This document shows, piece by piece, positions 46,127-57,652 of a DNA stretch of 64,000 bases (positions are counted from its first letter, which is position 1; every line of letters begins with the position of its first letter). The stretch comes from Coprinellus micaceus (lineage: Eukaryota > Basidiomycota > Agaricomycetes > Agaricales > Psathyrellaceae). The notes beneath the pieces were generated by a model that saw only the letters and a list, made by a program, of their open reading frames with translations, was not told the DNA's origin and did no database searches. The translations under genes and the position numbers were made by a program. The stretch spans positions 4,154,001-4,218,000 of the forward strand of contig OX596334.1 of the NCBI GenBank assembly GCA_951394405.1, written 5' to 3'.

Positions 46127-47700
46127 GTGGGTGTCGAGGGGGGCCGGTTGTTTTGGAGTGGTGACGGTGCCGTTCAGCGATTCCGACTGGTGGGCCCAGG
46201 AGATCGATTTGTCGGCGAAGTCGCGTTCATGGTGGTCCTGACGAAGGTGTTACCAGAGTGTTGGTTCTGGGTGATTGGCGCTGGAATCGCAAATGCCACC
46301 GAGGCTTTCGCTGCGACTGCCACCACCAAACTCTGCGATAGGACTCTAGCGCAGTCAAGACGTCCTCAGCCCACCATTGCTGCCCCAACGACACGCTCCG
46401 CCACTCCGTCCTTCCCTCACGAGTCCCAACACCACCAACACGACCCTACTGGCAAGGAAGGCTACTTCGACATTCTCCTCAACCCTCAAACACACTTCCT
46501 TGCTACACGCCTTCAACGGGAGTCGTACGAGTTCGGACATAGAATGACGTCCCTTGAAACTGGGATGCACGCCTTTCTAGGTTCGTACTCTCCCTTTCTA
46601 TGGTTGGTGGTGGAACCCTCCCTTCCCATTTGTAGAACTCCGTCTAACCGAGCCCCTACGTTCAGGACCCCCAACCGCGCCTTCCTCCATCCCACCAGGT
46701 CCAAACCCGCGCTCTCTAGGATAATGGACCATCCCTGGACCTCCCTCCTCTCGGCCATGCCTACGGAGTTTGCCACAGGACAACCCATGGACGATGTGTC
46801 GTGGGGTGGTCCCCTTGAACGGTGCGTACTTCCCGACCTCTCCATTTTCTTCTGCCCCACATTCCATCCTATCAAGCCCGATCCTCTACTACCCTTGAGC
46901 ACCGAGCTCATCTCGTCGGCGTTTGCTGACCCCATCGACTTTATTAGATGGACATATGCGCTTGGCGACCCTGGAGACCACGCACTAACGAAACGTTGTG
47001 CTCCAGCGACGAAGAACATGCCAACGCAGCTCACCCATGGACACAGAGGCGTGGTGCACGATGCCTTTGCCGGAAGATACACTCTATGGCCGGTATGGGC
47101 TCTGGCGAACAAGAACGCTCCTTAACCCTTCATCGAGACGGCAAGTTCACGAAATGGGAGGACGCGTCCACCAGCACCGAGCGATCCGTCTCAATGCACC
47201 ATCCCGACACCCAGTCACCTTCTCAACCCCCATCTCAACCCGATTGCCTGCTCCGGCTCAGTCCTCCCCTCTAGTTCACGAAGGGCAGGAATGCTGGGAC
47301 CCCCACAATCGTTCGCTCAAAGGCCGACGTCCCGATTGGCCCACCCTCCATCTTCGTTGGCTCAGGACGAGGCCAAGGTCGGCCGTCCCCCCACACTTCG
47401 GCGTCCGTTCCTATGCTTCCCTCTGCTCGCAAGCTCGTTCGATGCTGGGTAGTAGTTCCAAAAGATGTCAGTTTGCCATCCTACCCACCCTCCGTGCTTC
47501 CGAACCCCTCCGTTGCGCTGGTCCGCTGGGGAGTGTGCTGATTACTCCCTTTACAGGCTGACTGGCTTTCCCCTCGTCATTTCCGATGAAATGAGAGCAA
47601 AGCTGTTCTCCTCACCCGACACCCGCAAGCGAGAGTTCGCTGCGTGGAGTCAAGAATTGGATTTAAGGCGACCGATCATCTAGGTTCCAGGACACCTTGC
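46127..47700 (+). pseudogene. Unknown gene family beta, copy 2 (best preserved)
   Basis: The first exon is open from before 46283 (AGIANATEAFAATATTK) to 46580 (YEFGHRMTSLETGMHAFL) at a GTTCGT donor. Intron 46581-46665 has CTAAC and TTCAG. The second exon is about 46666-46821 (IMDHPWTSLLSAMPTEF, WGGPLER) to a GTGCGT donor. An intron with GCTGAC and ATTAG ends at 46947. The next exon holds GSGEQERSLTLHRDGK and TERSVSMHHPDT; the last recognisable one holds DTRKREFAAWSQELD, followed by an in-frame TAG near 47681. The 332-residue frame over 46127-47125 simply reads through these introns. The same introns occur in the copies at 23.6 and 52.2 kb. No domain recognised, so no function is given. Confidence 0.5.
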
Positions 47701-49452
47701 TCGAGGTCAGTCCTTGCATTCAGCGATTCTGGCTATGTCGTACTGGGACGTTTAACGTTCTACTCGGGTATTGCGATCTCCTCATTGTTTTCACTTTCAA
47801 TGTCCCATTCCTATCATTCTCGGAATTCAAGAATCGAAACACTCTTCTTATCACCTCTGATGCAAGGTGCATACATACCCTCTCTTGCCCCCGTTCGACC
47901 TTAGCTCGTGACTCGCCTGGGCTAGATCCATCCGCTCGCCCGATCTCCCACTCAACCACGCAAAGGCATATCAACTTCGATACCACGGCTTCATTGTCGA
48001 CTTCAGGAAGAGAATGGTCAGGCATTGGATTGCAACGTCGGTCAGCTCCCCGTTTGCCGGGCAACCTCCTTCGAGCACGTCCACTGCTCGATTCACCCCC
48101 TCCGCCTACCCATATTCTTATCTCTCCCTGGTCTTCCCCTCCCTAATCCCCCCATACCTCCCTTCAAAGACGCAAACAGTTGAACCCTGTGCACGAATGG
48201 CGTTGCTGCTCAAGCCACAAAACTCAGCCAACACCTTCGCTCCCGACAGGCCCAATAGGTCGTCCTCACCTCTTCTATTCTCTTTGAACCTCCCAACAGT
48301 CCTGTGGCTCGTTCAAGATGTGGGCCGAGTTCTTCTCGGGCGTCCGCCTCCTCGGACCACTCATGTCCTGTTCGAAATCGGGGTGTTCGAATGCGTACCC
48401 AGGACACGTCCATATCCCCAAATCGCTCGATTCGACGGGTCTCTGGCGGTGACCGAAATCCGTTGCCTCAAGAGTCAAAACGGGGCATTGCAGGCGTATT
48501 CGAGTGGTGGAGTGGGGTTTGTGGTTGGCTGTGGCTGAAAGCGACGATGGAGCAGGAACCTGATATTCGAAGGGACTACGCAAGAGGATCGAGTAGGTGG
48601 CGAGGGAGTGGGTGTGACTGGTGGAAGAAGAGGCAGCGAGGCTATGAAGGCTGGTGGCCGACTCGAGGCTTGTGTGCTCGCCACCTTGGTGTGGAAGAGG
48701 TTGTCCCCGTCTCTCTGTACCAGTACCCCGTGGCGAGCCGATACTTCCAACAGTAATTTATCGGCACCACGAACGCCTTCACACCGTCAGTAGGATGTCC
48801 CCACTTAGGCAAAAGCTTGCCCTTGATCCGGAGGGCAACATCCTTCCGCCCTCATCGAAATGTGTGGATATTCACAGCATTTCGGAAACGAGACGAGTTT
48901 TCAGGGAGGGCCTTAAGGAGCTGAGGGGACGAAAGGAAGCGGTAAAGGGAGGACTGGAGCCTGGAGAATCCTCTTGGAGTGGGGTTGCCGTCAGCGGGAT
49001 AGGGAGGGGGGAAGGGAGCGCCAAGGACGTCGAGGCGTCAGGGAGGATGGGAGTGTTTCACAAACCAGGGACGTGGGGGATGTGGTAATTTGGGAGGTGT
49101 GGTAAGAGAGGAGGGTAGCGGAAGGCTTCTCCGCGATGCACGACCCAGAAGGATGGCGGGGTGGAAGGGGGCCAGTTGGTGAATGGAGGGAGCGGGAGTG
49201 GGATGCGTCTGAAAGCCGGGATCACCAGATCGAGGGGGAGGAGTAACGGCGAGGCCAATCAAGGAAGAGACAGGGGACAGGAGGATATGAGGATCCAACT
49301 ACAGTCGTCTTCGAGCAGGTGATATTGGTCGTGGTCAAGGGCAAAAACGGTCTTCACGCCAAGTGAGACAGGGCGGCTTGGCGGCGGGTCGGCCATCATG
49401 CATCATTCGTCGGTGGTCGATCATCGGCGGTTGAATTGGGAAATGCCCCTGT
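47701..49452 (+). pseudogene. Unknown gene family alpha, copy 4
   Basis: The segment follows beta copy 2 without a gap. Exon-like frames: AYQLRYHGFIVDFRKRMVRH near 47960, GGRLEACVLATLVWKRL near 48650, and VVVKGKNGLHAK-stop near 49330 where copies 1-3 continue. The closing GGAAATGCCCCTG motif (49439-49451) lacks the final A. Several stops; inactive. No TPR tail relic follows. Confidence 0.45.
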
Positions 49453-51076
49453 GTCGCGTCTCAACAAATGCCTATCTAGTCCACCATATGCCCGATGCTC
49501 ACCTTATAAGACGCGGCGCCTGTGGACGCAAATGAGACATGCACCGAGCTGAACAAATATGCGCGCCTGTCGACTCGGGAATGGAGTACACTCTTCATCC
49601 AAAGAAACAACGCTCCGAGTCTATTATCTCACCCCTTGTGAGTTTTCCTCTCCTTTCTGTTCCTCTCCGTCTCTCTGACCTTCCCTCCTAGCTGACTCCC
49701 CCTTTCCCGAGGGCTCTCCTCGTGTTTCCATCCCTATTCGCATAATATTTGCTTCTCCTGACCTAAACTTACCGGCAAAATTTCCGTTGAACCCGTTCAA
49801 TCCTCCCAGTCGGCTTTCTTTGCCCCCAACCGCTTCCTAACCATGAAAATCATCCGCTCTCTTCCGACCACCAGATCATCGGCCACCGCACCCTTACCGA
49901 GCCTCCCAAGGACCTCCCGCTAAATCGAAGCCCGAAAACCTCGCTCTGGCTAACATTGGCAATTGCTGTGTGGTCGTCAAAATAGTCAGTCAGGTCGCTG
50001 CGATGGAAGGAGGATATGGAGCACCAAGGCGAATCTCAGCATGAGGATCAACTTCGCTATTTGATACACTAGCGCATTCTACATACGCTATACACGTACC
50101 CCAAGTGTCGGTTCAGAACCTCAGACGAGACAATCCTCGATATAACCCTTAGAAGATGGGCGTAGGCACTGGACAGTGTTGGAAAAGCCAATCTAGGCGA
50201 CAAGCATCAGGTATTGCGCAATTCCCTCTCTAAGAATTGGTCTCGAGCCCAAGGTCAATCTGGCTTTATTTCAACCTACAAAACGATATCGGGGGGTACC
50301 GCGACATAGGTTCATCGATGGAACACGTTGGGAACACGAATATGAATTCCCGACGGAAGCAAACGCACTACCTCATGTACGGCTACCCCGCTGAAGGACT
50401 AAAGACACGTCGGGAAACTCGGAACAACGTAGACGCTGTATACGGTGGAGACAGTGTATGAGGCCGTCCACGTTGAGCATTGCGTCCTACGTGCCATTCG
50501 GGGACGCCCGGCGGCAACGAATCCTCCCCTGAATACTGCGTTCAGGAGCGGGGTTCTCTGGCTGCGACCCGAGCAGGATTGTGAGTATACACGAGGGTAT
50601 GCTGCGCAGACGACTCACCAACGACGCGGGCTCTGCTTGGTCAGGCAACCCCTCTACTATGTGCTGCTCGCTCCGGAAGAACGCAAGGGCGAAGCTCCCT
50701 CCATTCTCTTCACGGTTCACCTAGTAAAGCAGACCGTCAGACCTTGACATTGTATGCATATGGGTCGGTGAGCTCACCTTCCATTGCTCACTAACCTTCC
50801 TTCCTCAATCAGAGCTTCCGGAACATTGCCTCATTACATGACTGCGCTCCTGCACATAGACACACGTCCCCCAGCCCATTCAGTCCGGAAGGTTAGGCAG
50901 GTATACGACGCCTAACCGAGCACCTCGTCGAATCGAGGAAGTGGTGGTCGAGGGGTCACCCTAACCTAGAAGAGTCGGAGGCGACAGTGCCCCGAGAAGG
51001 GGGAACCCTTTCGGGGGTCGGGTAATCGAAGGCGTTGTAACCAGACGCGTAACAGAGGGAGACGTCCCTTGCTGAA
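49453..51076. other. Unassigned sequence
   Basis: No copy elsewhere in the window was noticed. Plus frames at 50237-50461 and 50445-50747 (motif GLCLVRQPLYYVLLAPEERKG in the second) are open for 75-100 codons, and an acceptor-like TTCCTCAATCAG lies near 50815. Evidence for a gene is too thin to call one. Confidence 0.3.
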
Positions 51077-52199
51077 CTACGTCGACATTGGGGGTAGCAA
51101 GTAGTCGTAATACCGGGATGAATTTGGGTGGAATGGTCGATGGCGTATGGTTCCGTAGTTCGCGCCTAGCGAGCAGGGTGGAGGATGTTCGAGGACTTCT
51201 GGTATCACTGAGAACGATCGGCGAAGAGGCGACATGGTTGAACCTTTGACCGCGATATTGGAATGATTGGTGTCTAGAAGATGTGTTGGAGTGGTTTGCT
51301 GATCATAAGTGACGGATAACGAAGCACTGGAGTTGTCCACGTCGTCGCCAGCCTGGGGATGGCGGTACCGTGCGTCGGCTCCTTGGGGAGAGCACACCCA
51401 AGTCCCCACAGCTTCTTCACCCATGTCGAGGGAAATGATGACTCCAAACGGCACAGCGATTGCCAAGGGTATTCCGCTCCTCGTCGTCAAGCTAGTCGAG
51501 TGTTCGTCTGACATGGATGACTTATCTGTGGAAGGCGATGGAGTCAGCGAACGTCACCGGTTTGAATAAAGAGGGGAGAATGGAAAGAAGAAAGTATGAA
51601 GAAGGCCCAGAGCACCAAGAGAAGGGGGAATAACAAGTTGTATATACGCACGATTGAGTGAGCCGGCCTAACACGACCCTGCAGTATCCTTCCCCGCCTC
51701 ACGATCTCCTTATGCAGTGACCAAAGCGGAAATCTTGGAGAATATCTAGGAATGTACGGCAGACGTGGCTGGCTATCGGCTGAGAAGAGGAACTCAGAAG
51801 GTGTGGTCGGTCTGCGATGAGGAAGATTCGATCACTGAAGACGGATACTCGGTTGGACAAAGTTGTGCGAGGGGTAGGGGAGTTCCGGTCAGAAGGGTGG
51901 AGTGGTTGAGGGAAACTCACCTGGAGAAGTGTAAGAGCCTTCAGAGACAGACGTCGTACGCCCATGTTCTCTGGTCCGGCTTTCGAGCTCGTATCCTCGA
52001 GGCGGATGGTATCGACGGGCTGCTGCGTGTACACGCGGGAGAAAAGCGGTGGGCCGGTCGTTTAGTTGTGTGGGCGGTGTCGAGTGCTGGGTGCAACAGA
52101 TCGTTTCATTGGCAAAGTCGCGTTCATGGTTGTCTTGCGGAAGGTGTTGGTTCAAGCGGGCCCTCCGGCAAATGAGCGGCTATCATCGACGCTGGAATA
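51077..52199 (-). pseudogene. Unknown gene family delta, copy 2 (minus strand)
   Basis: An exon with its own ATG may run 51514 to about 51080 (145 residues, motifs GIPLAIAVPFGVIISLDM and GADARYRHPQAGDDVDN). It could be a separate short gene or the 3' exon of the delta gene. Upstream on the minus strand, KALTLLQ ends at GTGAGT near 51920, and a GTGCGTATAT donor lies near 51650. Both match copy 1 at 23.1-23.4 kb. The function is not recognised. Confidence 0.4.
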
Positions 52200-53600
52200 G
52201 GAAGTGCCCCTGACCGACGCTGCTTTCTCGCTGCGACCACCACCATGCAACGAAGGCTGCTCAACTCGTTCCATCCCCACGCGTCAGGAGTTCCTGAGTC
52301 AAAGCAAGGACTGTATCTCATTCAACACGCCCTCCACGCACTATTCCTACGCCAACGACACGCTCCACACTCCTTTCTTCGCTCACTCGCCCTGGCACCA
52401 CCAACACGACCCTATGGACGAAGAACGGTGCTGCGGGATCCTTCCTGACCCCATACACGGTTCTTCTCTACGCACCTAATCGCAGCAGCTCACACACAGG
52501 CGATTTATTCGACGGGAACCATACGAGTTCGGAGAGATCATGTCTGTCTGGAAACTGGAATGCACACCTCTGCAGGTTCGCACTCTCCTTTCTTGTGGTT
52601 GCGCTTCCCCCACTCCCCTCCCCCGATGGTGGGACCCTCCCTTACCATCGGTAAAACCCTGTCTGATCCTGTTTCACCTTCAGGATGACCAAATCTCCAT
52701 CATCGGGCGTCTCAAATATCCTCAAACGCGCTCACCCTTCAATGAACTTGGAACTGACACTCTTCACTGTTCAGGGTACCCCTCCATCCTTTCGCCCCCT
52801 TCACCTCCGCCACCGCTTGGAGAGTTTCCAATAGAATGATGCATGGACTACACGCCACAAGTGGGTGCTTCCTTGGATAGTGCGTATCCTCCCCTCTAAC
52901 TCTCTGTTTCCTTCTACCCCACTTTGTTTCCCCGTCTCTCCTGCCCTACTCACTGAGGCCTTCGCCTTCAATTTACCATTCGAAGGTCGAGCTCGCCTCG
53001 TCGACGTTCGCTGACTAGCTCCGCATTATTAGACGGATATATGCCCTCGCCCACGCCGAACACCACCTGCTAACGAACCGTTCTTCAGTCCAACACCGAC
53101 GCGAAGTAGGCTTGAGAGAACTCTGAGACAAGAGGAGATGAGACAAGGGGCACGCCACTTGTGACTTACGAGATACTCCAGGGCTGGGGTCAGCTATGCG
53201 GAGCGAGAATTCTGCGCTCGACGACACGCGCCCGACGATACGACTCGAGGAGACATCCAGCACCCAGTTTTCCGTCCAGATACCGGCCCCTTGCCGTCAA
53301 TCATCCCCCGACTTACCCCTGCTATCCTCTCGCTCACGAAGCGCACAAACGCCGGTATCCCCACGACTGCCCTCCCAAAGGCCGACGTCCAAGCCCACCA
53401 ACTCTCCATCCTCGCTGGCTCAAGACAATGCCAACGTCAGCCATCCCTCTTCACCTCTGGATTCGCTCCGACGCAGCCTCGCCTCGCGAGCTTGTTCCAC
53501 GCTGGACCTAATACCCTTCACCTTCCCCCAGCCTTCGCCCTCCCCTTCACTTGGGACCCCTTTGAACATCCGAACTAAGGTTCCACCATGCCAGAGGCCG
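52200..53600 (+). pseudogene. Unknown gene family beta, copy 3
   Basis: It begins with AGIGSAPD at 52191-52213 and keeps an exon ending YEFGEIMSVWKLECTPLQ at a GTTCGC donor near 52577, with its intron closing at CTGATCC...CTTCAG near 52683. It also keeps the GCTGAC...ATTATTAG acceptor near 53031. The exon after that (RRIYALAHAEHHLL) soon loses frame, and the RDGK and FAAWS exons are missing, so this copy is truncated. Confidence 0.45.
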
Positions 53601-54290
53601 GCGCGACTTTCTTCGTTCTTCGACTACCAGAACAAGGTACCCGTACCCGGTTCCTGCCTCGGTGTTCAGTTTCTGTGTCTATTGCACTCCTGGGTGGCCC
53701 GGCGATGCGCTGGCTATGAGGGTTGCGACGTTTTCGATGATGTGATCGTCTCGGGATGGGCGGACAGGTGGAAGATGTAGTAGACGGCAGGATCGGTGTT
53801 GAAGACGACAAGAATACAGTTGAATGCATCTCAACGGGACGAAGGATGGTCCTGCCCAACATGCGCCAGAGACGGATGGGTAGCGCGCGGATAATGTGGC
53901 TAGGAAGACATGACATTCTTTTCTCGGTGAGAACGCGGAGGCTGCGAGGCTGCCAATATCCGACGCACCGGCTGGTTGGGAGCCTAGTATTTTTCATCCC
54001 ATCTCCCCCTATAACGGCGAATTGTGCAATGTTGGTTGAATGTTTGTTCGTGGTCTGTGGGGTCAAGATGTTTGTGCGGGCGCCTATCACCAACGGCGGT
54101 TGTAAACATATCATATAGCACAGCATTGCCTCCCGGAGGGGGGCGTTAAAGCGTCGTGGCTGGGTCGCGAATGCTGAAATGGGGATTGCTGTGCGTTCAG
54201 CCTCGTGTTTGACAGCGCCCAGAGTACTGCACTGTCTGCCATTCTCTCACTTGACGCTCACCTGCTCCGCTCACCGTCTGCTACGAGGAG
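53601..54290 (+). promoter_or_regulatory. Upstream region of NLR-D
   Basis: A minus-strand frame over 53575-54126 (183 residues) and plus-strand frames are both open but lack splice-supported or duplicated counterparts. I see no gene. The last 150 bp are pyrimidine-rich, as in a leader. No similarity to the NLR-A/C upstream block was seen. Confidence 0.35.
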
Positions 54291-57200
54291 ATGTCTTCCA
54301 ACCCCGAAGTACCACACCGCCGCAAGAGGGATCGATTCTTCGCTGGTTTTCGGAAATTCCGTCGATCGCGCGACCCGTCTCCAGGATCGACGCAGGCCAA
54401 TGCCAAACCGCGACAAGCATCGAGCAGTGGGGACGACGAGCGTTCTCCAGAGTCTCGAGCTGAACATCTACAGCAAGGACAGAGACCTCATCCCTCTCCA
54501 CCGTCGCAGGAACCCTCCTCCTCATCCAGTAGTACCGCTGCTTGCAGCTCGTCACCCTCCCCGTCGACCGGGGCAAGGCACGAGGCTGACCCCACATCGA
54601 AGATCCCGTCACCCACCGGCGCGGACGAGCACTCCGACCTAGACGTTCAAGAGAGGGATCGGCCAGAGTTACGAACACCTACGATCCGTGTAGAAGATTA
54701 CTCAAACCACCACCATGGCGACACCTGTAAGTACTCTACCCATTCATTCCCGAGGCAGTTCCCGAACCGCGTTTCCAACAGACCATACTACCCATATCGT
54801 CCACGGTACTGCGAACTTCGTCGGGAACGTTACAAATTCAAACATTGGGGGAGGTTCAGGTGAGGAGATCGAATGTCCTCGGATCATATTCGTTTGTAGT
54901 AATGCATTGAACAGTCATTGGGGGTGGCCATGCTGGAAAGATAGTTCAGTATCCTCAGCCCGCACTCGGTGCGTTGGGTCGTCAATCCTCTGACGTTCTG
55001 ACTAACGTGACTTCGATAGACGCCCTTTTATGGGAAGGCCTTCCAAGGCAACGGGATGTGAGCGGCCTCGAGAGCAACTCGTACCTGGAGGGCAGCCGCG
55101 AGGACGTCGTGGTGGACTTATTCAACTGGATTGAAGACCCAGCATCGGAGCTCGCTATGTTCGTCTACGGACCTGCAGGACTCGGCAAATCCACACTTGC
55201 ACGTCACCTTACTCACCGACTCCATGCAGCTGGTCGTCTCGCCGCCTCCATATCTCTCGGGGGCATACCCTTCGATGCTCGCGGCCCTGAAAGCGTTGTG
55301 AAGATGATATCTCGGGAGATTGGGGAGACGCATCCCAACGCCATCCCAGCCATTCTCGAAGCCATCAAGTCATGCAAAGGTGCACCGTTGAAGGATCACT
55401 TCAAAGGGCATCTTTGCGACCCTGTGTGCTCCTTGAAACTTTCTCACTCGCTTATCGTACTCTTTGACGCTGTCGATGAATGGGTATCCCACCGCGCCTT
55501 CATCGAGGTGCTGCCTCATTTCAAATCGTCGTCGTTGTCCATCAAATTCATTCTTCTGGGTCGCTCAGACCCTCGAGCTCGAGGGTTTGGGGATGATTCG
55601 ATTCGCGCTTACCCACTGCAACCTGTGTCGGCTGGCGTCATGGAGCAGTATCTCAGGAAGGAGTTTGATAGTGTGCACTGGGATAATGAAGGACGCCCGC
55701 CGTCATGGCGTATCGCACAGCTTGCGAAGCTTGTCAACGGTCTCTTCATTTGGGCGGCAGTTGTATGCTCCCTCCTCCAAAAGAGGTTGAGCCGCTCCTC
55801 CCCCAACGACGTCCTCAATTCCATTCTTGACGCTGGACGAGGCCTCGGGGACAATGAGCGATTGGCGACCCTGTATCACCAGGCAATTGTGTGGCTCTTC
55901 CCGGATTCTGAGGACCAAGAGCTCTTTCGGGAGTACCTGAGCGCCACGCTTGCTCTTCAAGAACCTCTCCCGTTGGACGATTTTGCAGGCCTAACGAATC
56001 TCCCCATTTGTGCGATCATCAGCATCCAAGCCGACCTCAAAGCGCTGCAAATTGGGCAAGCTGGCAATGGCGATGGGGTTCTCATGGTTTACCCAGCAAG
56101 CAACCTTTTCCACCTGTCTTTCTTGGAGTACGTGCAAAGTCCATCAACGCCGGCACGCGTTGCCTTCCATATCCCGCTCCTCGACTCTCATTCACAGTTA
56201 GCCATACACTGTCTCATAGAACTCCCTCGTTTACTCCCCAGCTCTCATAGCCTCGGCGCACTCGGCCTTTCTCCCCAGCACAAATATACCGTGAAGTACC
56301 TTGCCACACATATTTCCCTTGGAAGTCCACCAGTACGACCAGATTCGACTGTTGAGTGGGAAGGCACGCCGTTACACAACCTCCTTCAGCAAGTCGGCAT
56401 CAAAGTACTGCTCCAGTGGAGATTTCTTGTGATCGAATTGTCTGGGTCAGCGGTAGGGGAGGCAGAGTATACCAGCGACGGGGGAGCATTGCTGTTCCGA
56501 GACGTCGCTCACACCCTGGGTCCTAGATCATTCAAGGTAGCTTGCTTGGAGGTGGCAGTCCGACTCCAACCTGAGGATATCGGGCTTTGGGGCGACCTTG
56601 GCTGGGCCTATTATAGCTTGGCGAAGGAGACCAGATCCGTTGATGCTAGCTCAAAGGCCGTCATCGCTCACCAAGTTGCACTAGACTTTGGAGGGGAAGG
56701 TAGTAGGCATGACCAGGGGCAGCTTCTGTTTGCCCTCGCAACTTCACTGCATGCCAAATTTGAGCTCGTTGGGCATATTGAAGAGCTGGATAGGTCAATA
56801 GCCCTTCATCGTGCTGCTCTTGTGCTACGTCCTCCAGGACATAGCAAGCGTGCAGTGTCTACGAATAATCTGGCTGCTTCCCTCCAACTTCGCTCCAAGC
56901 AGGCAGACTCGATCCACAACCTCGACGAGGCAATCTGTCTGGCGCAGGAGGTACTTAGACTCCGCCCAGTGGGACATGCTCTGCATATCTCTTCTCTCCA
57001 AAACCTCGCCGCCTGCCTCAACCAGCGCTGCGTGAAAACACGGTCGATTCCCGACATCAACGAGGCAATTCGCCTGAAGCGGGAGGTACTCGAGCATCGC
57101 CCACAGGGACATCCAGACCATGCCAACGCTCTCAGGGAACTCGCCATCTCCCTCCACCTGCACTGTGAAAAGACAGGGTTGATTCCCAACATTGATGAGG

Positions 57201-57652
57201 CGATTCCTCTGTTCAGGGAGGTGCTCTTGCATCGCTCACAGGGACATCCAGACCACGCCAGCGCTCTCAGGAACCTCGCCGTCTCCCTCCACCTGCGCTG
57301 TGAAAAGACAGGGTTGATTCCCGACATCGACGAGGCGATTCGCCTGAAGTGGGAGGTGCTCGAGCATCGCCCACAGGCACCACTGGGCGACATTTTTTTC
57401 CATAATCCCAAGCAGCTGCCTGCGGGGGTTATCCAAAACGTCTTACAGCTTCGAAGGCACACGTGCATATTGATAGCACTTACCTATTCTGGACACCTCG
57501 TGTTGTTTTCGATGGGATCAAATATAATATCATCCCCTCACACTGCAAGCAAAAGCCCATGTTTCCGGCGGAAACATAAGTCCACCATCGTAGCACGTGA
57601 ATTGTCTATTGTAGACTTGGGAGTACTTTGTCTTGGGGCGCCACAAAGCTGA
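54291..57652 (+). CDS. NLR-D: NACHT-TPR receptor (NACHT type 2, TPR type a), 3' truncated
   Basis: Exons 54291-54726, 54782-54859 and 55020-57652, both introns phase 1 with GTAAGT and GTGAGG donors, give 1,048 residues. N-terminus: 145 residues, basic then Ser/Pro-rich and probably disordered, ending HHHGDT. The 78-bp exon 2 holds HGTANFVGNVTNSNIGGG. NACHT: Walker A GPAGLGKS at about 222-229, Walker B LIVLFDAVDEW at 316-326. It is clearly the sister of NLR-B through the NACHT and middle region. TPRs start near residue 680; the last three (from 57040) are of the type found in NLR-A, not NLR-B. The array stops exactly at a unit boundary (57376). The last 92 codons, rich in Phe, His, Ser and Lys, come from unrelated AT-rich sequence. 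The conserved NLR C-terminal tail is missing. Whether the truncated protein works is unknown. Confidence 0.88.

Noticed and set aside
46513..47112. 199-residue minus-strand protein antisense to family beta copy 2
   Set aside because: Introns conserved in three copies (GTTCGT...CTAAC...TTCAG and GTGCGT...CTGAC...TTAG) are on the plus strand, and third-position changes fit the plus-strand frame.
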